Assembly: GCA_963556695.1 (NCBI GenBank)
Contig: CAUWAG010000010.1
Coordinates: 3,782,001-3,846,000, forward strand
DNA from: Anthostomella pinea
Lineage: Eukaryota; Ascomycota; Sordariomycetes; Xylariales; Xylariaceae
Direction: 5' to 3'
DNA length: 64,000 nucleotides
A model generated the notes under the pieces. That model was given only the letters and a program-made list of their open reading frames with translations, was not told the DNA's origin and made no database searches. This document shows positions 31,448-42,872 of the stretch, piece after piece; the first letter of the stretch is position 1; each line of letters starts with the position of its first letter. The translations under genes were made by a program, and so were the position numbers.

Positions 31448-34201
31448 CTAAGCTTTTCTCCCGCCGAACTTCGTTTGGTATTCCCCGTGTGCCTTCTTCT
31501 GCCGATCCCATTCCTTCTTCAGCTTCTTCGACTGCGCCTTGGGCACCTCGCTGCCATCTTTCATCTTGATAGGCATGCCCTCTGCGTCCCAGTCGCTGTA
31601 CCGCTCATCGCTCTTGAACATCTCCTCAGGTGCGACTTTGGCCTTTGCCCACTTCTCCTCGTCGGCCTTTTCGCGCGCCCGTTTCGCTTCCTCCTTGGCC
31701 CTTGTCTTTTCTGCCTCTTTCGCCGCTTTTTCTTCCCTGGCTGCGATTAATTCACTGGCAGGGATGAACTTTATCAGTGACGGTTGGCCATCTGGCCGGT
31801 CATCCAGGTAGACACCGAGATTCGTCAGATCAAAGTCGCGTATGCGATCACTCAGCGCAAGTATTGACGCTTTTGTCTCGGGCAAGACAGTCGCCACGAT
31901 CCGCCGAAGTTCATCACGCAGTTTCGACACCGCGCGTAGGTACGGAAGCCCGAGCTGTTCTGGATCCCGGACACCTTCGCTGGCTAACGACTCGAAGGGA
32001 GAAGATGGTGACTGAGAGAGCAGACCGGTCATGGTTTCCGAGACGGGCAGTTGTAGTGCCGTCGCATTGGACAAAACAGCATTCCACACGGCCTCGTATG
32101 GCTTTACTGCCACATGAGGGTCTATGTTAGCTGCAGCGGCAGTAGAGGCCCATCCAAGTCCCTCATACGGAGGACTGGCGTTTGCATCAAGACCAAGGAT
32201 GCCAACGACCTTCGTGATCCACCTTGCAATCGCCTCGATTGCAGGCAGGTCCAAAACGTTCTTGCGATCAATGATGTGGACGTTAGCTTTCCGGATGATT
32301 TCCGCAATGACTCGCATGGCTTGAGGGGTATCAAATGAATTGGTGAGAGCCGACTCGAGGTCCTTCTTGGCCTGTTCCAGATCGGCCGATATACCCTCGG
32401 CATGTTTGTCATCGCTGATGGTGAGACTCTTTGTGCCGTCTGTGATGGCGTCTGTCGTGCCTGTGGCTTCTACTAGAAGTGATTTGATGTTTGTCAAGAA
32501 ATTCTAGATATCGTCAGCCCTGTTGTACACGGATTGGAAGCTTTCGCAACTGCTTACGTTCACCAAACTTTCCCAGTTGTCAGCTTGAGTCCGCATGTCG
32601 GGGGAGATCTCAACGCCATCATGCCATTTGCCGAGAAGAAATACAATTCGCATCGATCGAGCTGTGTATGTCGAGGCCAATGCATCCTTGATTGTCTGAA
32701 AGTTCTTGAGACTCTTGGACATTTTGGAGCCACTGATGGACAAGTGCCCCATGTGCAAGAAATTGTTGACCCAAGTATGTTCATGGCCATGCTCACAGAA
32801 GTAGGCCTCGCTTTGCTGTACACATGCACGTGTTAGTTTGGATTCGTCTGAAGTGAAATTGGGGAGCTGGGGGTGATGTCTGGGAAGTATGAATCCCCAA
32901 AAACAGGATGAAGTGGGAACCATGTATCCCAGAAACGGAGGAAGTTGTAGGAGGAAATACGTACGCAGATTTCGTTGTCGTGATGGGGAAAGGCGAGGTC
33001 GATCCCACCAGAGTGTATATCCATACGCGACCCCAAGATATCGGATGCCATGACACTGCATTCAATGTGCCAGCCAGGCCGGCCGTTGCCCCATTTGCTA
33101 GGCCAGTAGGGTTCACCGGGTTTGGACTTTTTCCAGAGCGCAAAATCACCAGCACCCTTCTTGCCGCCTAGGCTCTTGGACAAGGAACCCTCTCCTTCTT
33201 CTTGTAAGGCCTTGTCGTTTCGACTTTCTGGTCGCAGTTTTGCGTACGAGTTGCCCGCCCTTTCGAAGGCCGCAATGTCGAAATAGACTGAGCCTTCTGC
33301 TTCGTATGCGAACCCCTTGTCGACAATCCTCTCGACGAAAGCGGCAATCGCTGGCACGTAGTCGGTAACTCTTGTAATAACGTCGGGCCGAAGCACATTG
33401 AGCGCGTCCATATCGTCTGTGAATTCTCCCTCCATGAACTTGGTCAGGTCCGTGAATATGCTCTGGTCGCTCGTGTCGATGGTCTGTTTATATAGGGAAT
33501 CGAGGTAGGGGAGCAGGATCTCCTCGGCGCCGTTGAAGACCTTGTTCCCGCTGATCGCAATGACGGCCGAGGTCATGTTGCTTATGTGCATCTTCAGCTT
33601 CGCCTCATCGTCGCCCGGCTTTCCTTCGCCCGTCAGAGTTCCTCCGGCTAGTACCTTCCCATACGCGGCGTCCCTCCGAGAGATGTAGTTGGTTAGGTCG
33701 AGCTCCGGTCCGTCGGCCTCAACGAGTTGGGGCAGGTTGTTTGTCGCATATGCTTTTAACGCAGCCATTCCTAGCTCGAAAAGCTCAGGCTGCGGTAGGT
33801 TCTTCTTCTTCAGGTCGTCGAGCAGTCGCTGTCTCCTGCCTCGTAATATGATCTGCGCACGTATAATTAGTTTGACACTGACTGCCGTCTTCTATCCAGC
33901 TCATAGCGCACCTTGTCGTCCACGTCGGTAATGTTCATGACAAATCTGACATCGAAGCCGAAGTAATGTATGAGTATGCGCCTGATAATGTCGGTCGAGA
34001 CGTAATTGCGAGCACTGTACAGGTTATGGTTAGAACTGGCGACTAATAGTAGGGAAGTACGGATGCTACTTACTGTCCCAGGTGACTCTGATCGTATACG
34101 GTCGGGCCACAGGCGTACCACTTAATCTTCCCCTTCTCGATGGGCACGAAAGGCACAGGTGCCCCCGGCTTCAAGGAGTTGTGAAGCTTGATCGAGTCCA
34201 T
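31448..34201 (-). CDS. Cysteine--tRNA ligase (probably dual cytosolic/mitochondrial)
   Basis: Five exons (34201-34074, 34014-33912, 33852-32965, 32815-32558, 32503-31448) encode 810 aa from [10 protein letters not shown]. Class I motifs: [17 protein letters not shown] (the HIGH box spans the first splice junction), [36 protein letters not shown] and KMSKSLKNF. The long insertions and the Lys/Glu-rich C-terminal region ([19 protein letters not shown]) fit the eukaryotic enzyme. An in-frame ATG at 34294 adds 31 residues rich in Arg, Leu and Thr ([20 protein letters not shown]), a plausible mitochondrial targeting leader. It is divergent from TRM61. Confidence 0.95.
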
Positions 34202-34294
34202 GGCGGCAGCTGTCGCAATCCTTCGGTGCACTAGAAGTTGGGTTGTGCGTGGAAGAGTTATGGCTCGTCTAGTTAGGCTGAAGAGGAAGTTCAT
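34202..34294 (-). other. Optional N-terminal extension of Cys-tRNA ligase (mitochondrial leader candidate)
   Basis: From the ATG ending at 34294 the frame is open into MDSIKL at 34201. The 31 residues are basic and lack acidic residues, as amphipathic presequences do. Known fungi often make both forms of this synthetase from one gene; use of the upstream start here is inference. Confidence 0.6.
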
Positions 34295-34723
34295 GAACGC
34301 GAAGGCGACATGGGAAACGAGTGGTATATGAGAAAGAGCTGAGGAGAGACGTGGCACGAAGAAGAAGAAGAAGCAGTTAAGTCACCAAACGGAGAACCTT
34401 AAGACCCTGAGTTACTTAAGGAGGTACCGGAGCGTGTCGCATGCGATCAATTCAGCCTTGAACTTTAAAGATCCCATCCCAGCTTTTAGGCTTTATTTTT
34501 ATTATTGGTAAGGCTTTAGGGCCAATTTACATGAAGCTACCCCACCATTAGCGTCGCCCTCAGCTCAACCCCGCCTGAAATTTTATGATCTTCTAGTACA
34601 TTTGAGTTCCATACCTGGAAGCCAAACCTTGAACCTTCATGTCCAGCACCACCTGCATTTTCAATCGGGGGGCAGGAAGACCGTGAATCGGACGAGTTGG
34701 GTCAATACAACGCCACAGGAACC
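34295..34723. promoter_or_regulatory. Shared divergent promoter between Cys-tRNA ligase and TRM61
   Basis: About 430 bp between the outermost start codons of two translation-related genes. No other gene and no clear TATA box in either direction. Confidence 0.5.
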
Positions 34724-36241
34724 ATGTCGTCAATATCGCCCTTTCTCGACTCGGGCCTTGTGACGACACCCGACACCCTTGCTCTCGTTCACCTGTCCCG
34801 CGACAACATCCAACCGGTATACCTCCGGGAAGGCTCTGGCAGTGTCGACGGTTACGCCGAGGGGGCCGTCATCAACACGCGATTCGGATCTTTCCCGCAC
34901 TCGACCTTGATAAACAAACCTTGGGGCTCGCAGATCCGCGCATCTATCGTCGATACCGGTTCAAGAGGCAGGAAAAAGAAGGTTGAAGCAGAGGACAATG
35001 ACACCGAAGGCACAGGCGCAGGCTCTGGCGCAGGCGCAGGCGCAGGTCCTGCGAAGGATCTCAAGACAGCCTCGAGTGGCTTCATACACCTCCTTCCGCC
35101 CACACCCGAGCTGTGGACCACCAGTCTACCACACAGAACCCAAGTCGTGTACACGCCCGACTACAGCTACATCCTACATCGCATACGCGCTCGTCCAGGT
35201 ATGCACATCATAGAAGCCGGCGCCGGCAGTGGCAGCTTCACACATGCCTCGGTCCGGGCAGTCTACAACGGGCACCCCAGGACCACCGAAGACAGGAGAG
35301 GGAAGGTATGGAGCTTTGAATTCAACGAGGAGCGGTATCACAAGATGAAGCAGGAAATCGAGGGTCATCGTTTGGACGAACTGGTTCAGATGACCCACCG
35401 AGATGTCTACAATGATGGGTTTCTCGTTGATGGACAGAGCCCGGAGGCAGAATGCGTCTTCCTCGACCTGCCAGCACCCTGGCGAGCTCTGCCTCACCTA
35501 GCCCGAAGGAAACCGACGCCGTCTCAATTGGCCAGTGGCGGCTTGGATTGCCTTGGTGGCAGCGATTCCGAATGGAAGTCCCCCCTACGCGCAGATCGAA
35601 CTGTGTACCTCTGTACATTCTCACCGTGCATCGAACAAGTCACGAAGACCGTCGAGATCATGCGCCGCCTTGGTTGGATGGACATCGAGACAGTTGAAGT
35701 AGCACACCGGAGGATCAACGTCGTTCGCGAAAAGATTGGCCTAAATATGCCCACGGAGCGGGGCGTAAACCAGGTTCCGGGAAGTGTAGCAGAGGCCCTC
35801 AGAAAACTGAAAGAGGTTGAGTGTCGATCCAAGGAGTTCCATTCTCAAGATCAAGATACCGATACCGATACCAAAATTAACGAGGATGAGGAAGCCCTAA
35901 ACGAAGCTGGCCAAGGCACAGAAGATGCGCCAATGGCCAAGCCCTGGACGGCGGGACGACTGGTACATCGGACGGAGGCTGAGCTTAAGACACATACCTC
36001 GTACCTCACCTTTGCCATCTTGCCACAGGAGTGGTCGGAGGAGCAAGAAGCGGCTGCATTTGAGAAATGGCCATGTGGCAAGGAAAACAAGGTCATTGGC
36101 AGCTTAGACAAGGAAGCACGGAAACAGGAGAAACGAGAAATGCTTCAGGGAAAGAAGCGAAAGAAGCCGCAGAACGATGCCTCAGCCGACGCCGAAGATG
36201 CTGGAGCAGGTCCTGCACTGAAGAGGAGCAAGGCAACATGA
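34724..36241 (+). CDS. TRM61: tRNA (adenine(58)-N1)-methyltransferase catalytic subunit
   Basis: Single-exon 505-aa protein from the ATG at 34724. With its non-catalytic partner Trm6 it makes m1A58 in the T-loop of tRNAs, including initiator tRNA, in the nucleus. The SAM-binding motif IIEAGAGSGSFTHA is at about residues 161-174. The motif IV acidic-proline box FLDLPAPWRAL is near 245-255, and VYTPDYSYILHRIRARPG precedes motif I as in Trm61/Gcd14. A Gly/Ala repeat (GTGAGSGAGAGAGPA, about 104-118) interrupts the N-terminal barrel and is a lineage-specific insertion. An acidic linker (about 370-405) precedes a conserved segment (HTSYLTFAILP), and the tail is basic (KKRKKPQN, LKRSKAT), likely a nuclear signal. 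Confidence 0.94.
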   Translation: MSSISPFLDSGLVTTPDTLALVHLSRDNIQPVYLREGSGSVDGYAEGAVINTRFGSFPHSTLINKPWGSQIRASIVDTGSRGRKKKVEAEDNDTEGTGAGSGAGAGAGPAKDLKTASSGFIHLLPPTPELWTTSLPHRTQVVYTPDYSYILHRIRARPGMHIIEAGAGSGSFTHASVRAVYNGHPRTTEDRRGKVWSFEFNEERYHKMKQEIEGHRLDELVQMTHRDVYNDGFLVDGQSPEAECVFLDLPAPWRALPHLARRKPTPSQLASGGLDCLGGSDSEWKSPLRADRTVYLCTFSPCIEQVTKTVEIMRRLGWMDIETVEVAHRRINVVREKIGLNMPTERGVNQVPGSVAEALRKLKEVECRSKEFHSQDQDTDTDTKINEDEEALNEAGQGTEDAPMAKPWTAGRLVHRTEAELKTHTSYLTFAILPQEWSEEQEAAAFEKWPCGKENKVIGSLDKEARKQEKREMLQGKKRKKPQNDASADAEDAGAGPALKRSKAT

Positions 36242-38646
36242 CCTGGGCTTGAGAAGAACAGAAAGCATTTGATACCCGGTCCACCACGGGCCATAACCTT
36301 GACCATTCCATCACCATCATTCTCAATCTCTTGACGCCACCGCCAAACGGGGCGCGGGCTACGTTGACCGTGGCCAACAAACAGAACTCAACTAGACATC
36401 AGAAATGCAGCGGCCGGATTGGCTGGGGGGCCCCGGAATGGGGATCTCAGAGCTCCGTGTCACTACTTTCGGACCTAAATATAGCAACCACGAGAAAGTT
36501 TCGTGACTTCAGTCTTTGTCATGCCTTATACGGTACCTAGTCGAGGACGGCAACTTCAAACCCCTCTGGTCTTCGCGTTGTGGGGAATCATCGACTCCTA
36601 TTGCAGGACCTTGTTCGAGGGGCAGATATGCTTCAGGGAAAGTCTTGGTGTCGCTCAGGATGGCCTGTGAACTGAATTGTTGTCTTGAACTAATGCCACG
36701 ATGTGAAGCTCTCGATGAGAGGCAAGGCTTGTTCGAGATTAAATGAAAACGCCAGAGTGGCCTTTGTGATGTGAGTTCCTCGCCAGACTCAGCTCGTGCG
36801 AAGCCAACCGTTTGTGTTGCTGATTTACCTGAGAATGAACGAGCGAAAGATCTGTGGTGATCGAAACATGGAGCTGGTTGCACATACTCTGAAGATCATG
36901 ATGCGATTCGTGGTTGCAGCGGTGGGAGGACCCGTGCCAACAATAAGTGGGAGAAAGGCCAAGAAAGAGAGCGGCCGGCGCCTTCCTTTTTGAGTCTCGA
37001 CTTGATATCATGTTTCACGCCGATCTTGGCAGCCTTGGCCATGACTGTCATCTGATCAGAAACCTGCCGTCAACCTGTCAGCCTGTCACGTCAAAGTGCA
37101 CAAGGCATGCCCCAAATATTTGAAGCCAGAAGCGTCTCGATCGCCCGCAGTTGGGACAACTAGCCCGCGACGGGGATGCCACCCGCTTCCCGGCGTCCTG
37201 TCAGGGCCCGGGCAGCCGGGGTTCGTTCCGCTGCAACAACGTTCATCCCGACCGTCGATGCGTATGGAGAAGGTATTATTGGAGCCTCACGTCGAAGGCC
37301 TTGGCGGCCGCGTGTCCTGCTTCCCCTATTCATATTGTCACCACCATAGCGGACAACGCATACTCGTCAGGCCTCTAAGCGACTTGACCTACAAGGAGGA
37401 ACGACCGTAAATGTGGGTCAAGGCGCTTATAGCCCTGACGAGTACTGTTCTCGAAAACCATGTAGCTGCCAAGGTCGTCTCCGCCGCTGGACCCAGCTTG
37501 GCGGCGCGACTCGACGTGAACACAAAACACTTCTGCCCCGAGCCCAGTCCCAGTCTCGAAACAGCCCGCTACATATTACCTAGTAGCCATCAAAAATCGA
37601 CGGGATCAGACGGGATGGGTATCTGTTGGATTCTGGGCTATGTTAGCCCATCCATAGTCATCCTTCAGGATCACCATCCCCATTCGTTACTCTGTCACAT
37701 ACGTGGCCAATATAAGGCCACGTATCCTTTCCTTTAGTATCTTGGATATATATAGGGCCACTCTGGCCGCTCCAGAGTAGCTGGAATTCCTCTCCTTAAT
37801 AGAACACTTTGAAATCTCACAGTATCTGCGTGCGTCCCCAACTTCCGCGAAGCAAGATCGACGCCGTCTATTTCGAGGGAGATCCACGTGTGTGTTCGCC
37901 TGTTGCGCCATCCTGCCCTCCTTCTCTGAGGTCCCAGAGAGCAAGTACTGGGGGAAGTAATCCAGACGTATATCTCTGGCACAGGCTTGTGGCCTTGGAA
38001 GAACCTTGGGGCCTGCCACTTGCCAAGTCGCGATCCTAGGGTTCAAGCTCGTGCCAGCAAGGTCCTAGAGTATGACTACTTCCAGGTCAACTCATGAAAG
38101 CGATGTCACAATCGTCACTTTTCGGCCGGCGGCCGCGCAAAGGTTTAGGTGCTCGTTTGAGGGTACCTCAGCATGCCTGTGGATAGAGTCACTCCATCCT
38201 TACGTGGACCAGCCCGGACCAGCTACCCAAGTGACTGACATGTTCTTGGCATGTTCCATTGGAATTTGACCTGTGGCACTGTCAACCTCCCATGACCGTG
38301 GGTGGCTGACTGTGGAACACGGTCAAAACAACCATGATCTGATCACAGTACTCGGCTCATCACGATGACAGCGGCGCGTTGGCGTCAAGGTCCACCTCGA
38401 TGTGTTGTGTTTTGTTTGGTGCCTATGGGGCTCGTCGATTCCTTGGCACTGGCCATCTTACCTAGAGACTGGCTCATGTTATCAGCATGCAGCCACCCAG
38501 TCTTATGGCTCTATCCTGCTTCAACTCGTCGATTTCGGTTCGCTTCAGTTCTTTGTTTCCTACGGGAGGTTAATAGGCCGTTCTTTTCACTCAACCCTGG
38601 CGGTGCTTTTGCTATCTGCCCTGGCGGCCTTATTACCTGATTCGAT
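36242..38646. other. Gene-free stretch
   Basis: About 2.4 kb with only short frames and no family resemblance. It contains the TRM61 3' region and the space where a complete sulfatase C-terminus would be expected; no such sequence was found. Confidence 0.5.
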
Positions 38647-39046
38647 TTACTTACGAAGTAGCCATGTCTGAGCGATCGTGTCCGGTCTCCGGCTCGATGG
38701 GAGGAAGATGTCGGATGATGCCAACGGGATGGCAGCACCATCGAAGTCACTTCTCAGTTCTGCACCAGCAAGCTTCAACAATGTCGGCGCCAGATCAGTA
38801 TGCGTAGTGACTACATCCGTCACCATACCCTCCGCAATGCCCGGTCCACGGACAATGAGTGGGATATTGATGTCTTCCTCGAAAGCGCTCTGCTTGCCTG
38901 GCTGAAAGCGATGCTGCCCAATGTGGTAGCCATTATCAGTGGTGTAAAATATGTAGGTCTGATCCAGGACGCCTGCATCTTCGAGACGGGATATGACGCC
39001 TTCAATCATCTCATCCAGTGGCTGCAGTGACCTCAATCTGTTGCGG
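38647..39046 (-). pseudogene. Arylsulfatase fragment (C-terminal half of catalytic domain)
   Basis: About 130 residues match fungal type I sulfatases: RNRLRSLQPLDEMIEGVI, LEDAGVLDQTYIFYTTDNGY, HIGQHRFQPGKQSAFEEDIN, IPLIVRGPGI and THTDLAPTLLKLAGA. TTDNGYHIGQH carries the conserved late metal-binding region. The N-terminal half, including the CxPSR formylglycine site, is absent: homology ends at the (ATC)n tract at 39047-39070. A GTAAGT donor follows TWLLR at the other end, but no next exon was found. It is therefore a truncated remnant without catalytic capacity. Confidence 0.8.
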
Positions 39047-39070
39047 ATCATCATCATCATCATCATCATC
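39047..39070. repeat. (ATC)8 microsatellite at the broken sulfatase edge
   Basis: Eight perfect ATC units directly beside the last recognisable sulfatase codon (RNRLRS). Confidence 0.95.
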
Positions 39071-39225
39071 TGACCGCGCATTCTCGTGTACCGATAACGA
39101 GTTCTAACTAAAATTGCATGAGGGATTACTTGTTTGATTAAAAGTATACCGCCACGCAATTGGCAAGGGTATGTCGGTCTTTTATATAACTGGCTTCGAT
39201 GGAACAGCTTGGACCTGGGGCACAT

Positions 39226-39608
39226 TCCGGTCTTAAGGGGATACGGAGACTTATGAGGGTTCAGTGTACCTATGTGTGCTAGTTGAGAGGAGTAGATTGG
39301 TAGAGAGCGTCAAACTTGCCGTTCAGTCGAATTTGAACCATCACAGCCAGAGCTATTACCGAGTCGCAGTAGCTTTATATGTCAATCCTCAGGCTACGTG
39401 AAATACAACACCGTCGTTGCGGTATACAACGGAGAGGCAGAATTTGTGAACGCCGTCTGTCACAGTTCGGCTGTCGGTGAATTGAAAATGACTCCGTTGC
39501 TATACGTAAAGAGAAAAAGAAACAATGAAACTAGCTCGAAAACATGGTCAGGCATATAGATGGGTGTTGACCTTGTGGGGCTACTTATTGCCGTAACACC
39601 GTCCCTCC
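39226..39608. other. Intergenic; no feature seen
   Basis: Short spacer between the sulfatase fragment and the end of the NLR-like gene. Confidence 0.4.
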
Positions 39609-42600
39609 TCATACCAAACTTCCTATCAGATGAAGATCAAGCCCAGAATCGCGTCGCAGAGAGGAAGTGTTCTCACGCTTGAACTCTGTGAAGAGATCCC
39701 AATCTGGCTTCATAGTGGCCAGCTTCGTTAAAGAACGCCGAATTTGGCAATCCGTATATGCCCAAAGGTATCCCTGTAAATCTTCCTTTAGCCAGGAATA
39801 GCCCTCCGGGCGTTGTTGGGGAACAAGAGGCGGCTCGATCTTCGATAACACGGCAGGTTCAATATTCAATCCCCAGTACTCAATCAGGTCGCATAAGGTT
39901 AGAATGCCCCCTCTTTCATAACCCATCTGTGACAGACTGGAATTGTCGTGCAGGAGCATTGGTTTTCCCGACTCGGTACGCCCCTTCTCAAACTAGAAAC
40001 GCACCATGGTCACCGTTCCACCTTTGATTCCTCCATGGTAACGAAAATCTAGATGATGTTTCGAGAAGGGGAACTGTCCTTCGAAGGTAAGGAGAAAGGT
40101 TGAATCGGCGCCGTGGCGCAAGAAACTTTCAACGAGAATTTCGACTGATAACGCTTGCCATGGTGTCTTAGAATAACCAGCCAAACTAGCCAGCTCCGGC
40201 GTTACTGATGGGTTCGATGGAGGCCATGATCCGAAGCTGGCTCCAAGGTCAAGGCACAGATTCAACGTTTTTCGTCGGCGATGTTCGCTTGGTGGTTTTC
40301 CTCGATTGATGGGGGCAAAAATGATACTTTCGAGGAGGCCCATCGGGCCTGCCATGTACTGCAAGGAAAAGTGCGGCTCATCTCGCCGCAGCTGGAAATA
40401 TTCGTAGATACCGTGGGCAGCGAGTATGTGAATCAGTGAAAAGTGTAGGTAGCCTGATGATGGAAGATTCACCAGGTAGGGTACAAGGTCGAAGTCATTA
40501 CCCAGTGATATCGTGTCAACCCATCCAGACCTATCAGGCGCTGTGGAAAGGGCGTGATCAAAATCCTGGAAGAACTGTATCAAGAATGCCGGCAATTCAT
40601 CTGGTCCATATCGCAGTGCTTTGAAGCACCACCTCGAAACAATACCGTTGACCCACTCTACTGGTGTCCCATGAGAGGCTGGATGAAAAAACTGCCGATT
40701 GCCTTCGAGTATTACGAGCCTGACTTGGCACATGTCAATCCGACGATCGAATTCGAACCAATGATGTTCAGGGGTATCAGACGTCGTCGCGGTCACTTCT
40801 GGCTTGGTCAGAAAATCACCAACCGTCCGGTGTACGAGTGTCGCGCGAGCGTCAAGAAATATTGTCCACGGCTGGTCAGGTGGTCTGGTTGAACGAAAAG
40901 GGTTAAGGCTGACTTCAAGCAACCCTTTTGTACGACCAATCAAACGCAAACGTAGGCTGGCCGTCAGGAGACTCATTTTTTCTTTTGCTTCATGGTCTGA
41001 GAGGCCATCAAAACCCTTGATGAACGATCCCGATCTCTGTTCCCACTCGTTGGGTTGATGAAGCCACGAGTCAAGGAATGCCAAACGGATGAGGTCACAG
41101 CTCCCAGTACTGTTGACGAATTGGAGCATGGCCATGGCATACGATTTGTCTCCCGGACTGATAGATCGCAACAGGTGTGAAAAGAGCTCCTCGACCTCTT
41201 CCGGGAGCTGGTCCAACTTTTCCCTCAGGTGCTCAATCTCATCGCCGTTTTCGAGGCCGTCATCGAAGTCTCGCAGTACGAGTGCTAGCCATAGAAAGAC
41301 CCCGGCTGATTTGTTGACAATGTCATAGACGAACCGTTCTGTCCTCTCTGGCGATATGCCAAGGTCTTGATACGGATCGTTTTGGGACAGGAAATCATGA
41401 GTGTAATGAATCATGTCGGTACGGGTAAGGTCCTGTAACCGAATCTTGGGACAGTTCCCGAATCCTCTTTGAAAGACGGGCCACTCTCGAGATGCTACAC
41501 ACATCTTGACACGACCTTCGGAATCTGTACACCAGCTTTTCAAACGCTTGACTAACTGGCTATGGCTGTCGTTGAGACCGCGACGAGTGTCATTAAGTTC
41601 GTCTAAGCCATCAATAAAGAAGACGAACTTGTTGTCTGTGTATGTGTCTCTGCACTGGATTAGACTTTCGAAAGCAAGCTCGATGTCTTCGTCGTCGATT
41701 TCTGTTCGGACGGTCGTGTCCCCATCCTCGCCTATGTCTTGCCAGGTAGACGGGAAAGATTGTTGAATGAGGTTGGGCGAACTACCAAGGATTGCGTGTA
41801 AGAGTCCCCGAAGCAAACCTTGAAACGAGCTCTGAAGCTTTTCTCCGGGTCTCCAGAAGAAGAAATGGCCACGTATCAAGTCTGAGGGACCACTCCATTG
41901 CTGGAGATATTCCTGCGTCATATCATGTGCCGAAAGGAACTTCATCAATGTTGACTTTCCACAACCAGGCTTCCCTCTACGTGGAAAATACCACTTCCTT
42001 CCCTTAGCCACGAAATGAAATCTGCGCTGGCCTTGCGGTGATCATCGGACTGGCAAGCTCCGCTCTGTTGGAACATCCATTCATAAGTTTCCTTGTGTGC
42101 TCTTTCGACACTGTTATACCTCGAGGCTATTGAATCGAATGCAAGTGCGGCTAAGATTCGCTTCTGGCGCAATTTATCCATGGCTTGGTCCGAAAGTCTT
42201 AGTACGTCTCTGAGCTGCTCGAGAGTTGCAGGACTCAAAGAGCAGACCTCCATACCGCTCCGAAGGGCAGTGACATTCTTCTGCAAAGGCGCGATCACCG
42301 ATGATTGTGCAGTGCCAGTCTTCGCTATCTTCTCAAGTCTTTTCATGGTTTTCGATCTTGATCAGTGTAAGTAACTCATTGTGTATCGTATTTGTGGACT
42401 GTGCGGCCCTCAGATACCGCGAGGAGTCAAGTGCGATGTCTTACATGGCCAGACTGGACACCTGTTATTCCAACAACCGCCCGCATCGTGAGAGCCTCTC
42501 TTCAAGTGCAGCCTTCTCCTTGGCCTTCCAGGTGCTTTTCCAAGCAACCCGGACGCTCTGCCGCTTAGAGTTTGGGTCATGGGCTTGCAACTCCTTGAGC

Positions 42601-42872
42601 AAAGCCAGCAATTCATCAGCCAAAGCTTTGCAGTCTAGACTAGTCTTTCGCGGCATATCTTCCTCGTGACTCGTGCTCTTTGCATTAGTCGACTCGATCA
42701 ACTGTACTGCCAGATGCTCCAGAGCATGAGTGGCGTGGGCTAGGCTCTCGTCTTCGGCTGCCATGCCGGTGCCAGAAACGTGGACATCTTTAGCCTTGGT
42801 GACGAGCTTCGTACCGAACTCGACGAACTGCAGGATGTTGCTGGCTAGCCCGATTGCTGTGAATGGATCCAT
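39609..42872 (-). pseudogene. NACHT NLR-like (STAND) gene with three lesions
   Basis: From the ATG at 42870-42872 the N-terminal domain starts MDPFTAIGLASNILQFVEFG, a common head of fungal NACHT proteins. An 88-bp intron (42357-42444) joins SSLAI to SKTMKRLEKI in frame. The NACHT domain follows: FISWLREGSGIFHV, Walker A GKPGCGKSTLMKFL, Walker B KFVFFIDGLDELND, VKMCVASREWPVF and GVFLWLALVLRDFDDGL. A winged-helix-like region and a long C-terminal part come next, without obvious repeats. Lesions are a TAA at 42465-42467, a one-base frameshift near 41975-41982 right at Walker A, and a TAG at 39993-39995, after which the same frame stays open for 128 more codons. Fungal NLRs act in heterokaryon incompatibility and innate defence; this allele looks inactive unless assembly errors are involved. 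Confidence 0.8.

Noticed and set aside
34852..36380. Several open frames antisense to TRM61
   Set aside because: Shadows of the TRM61 coding sequence without independent support.
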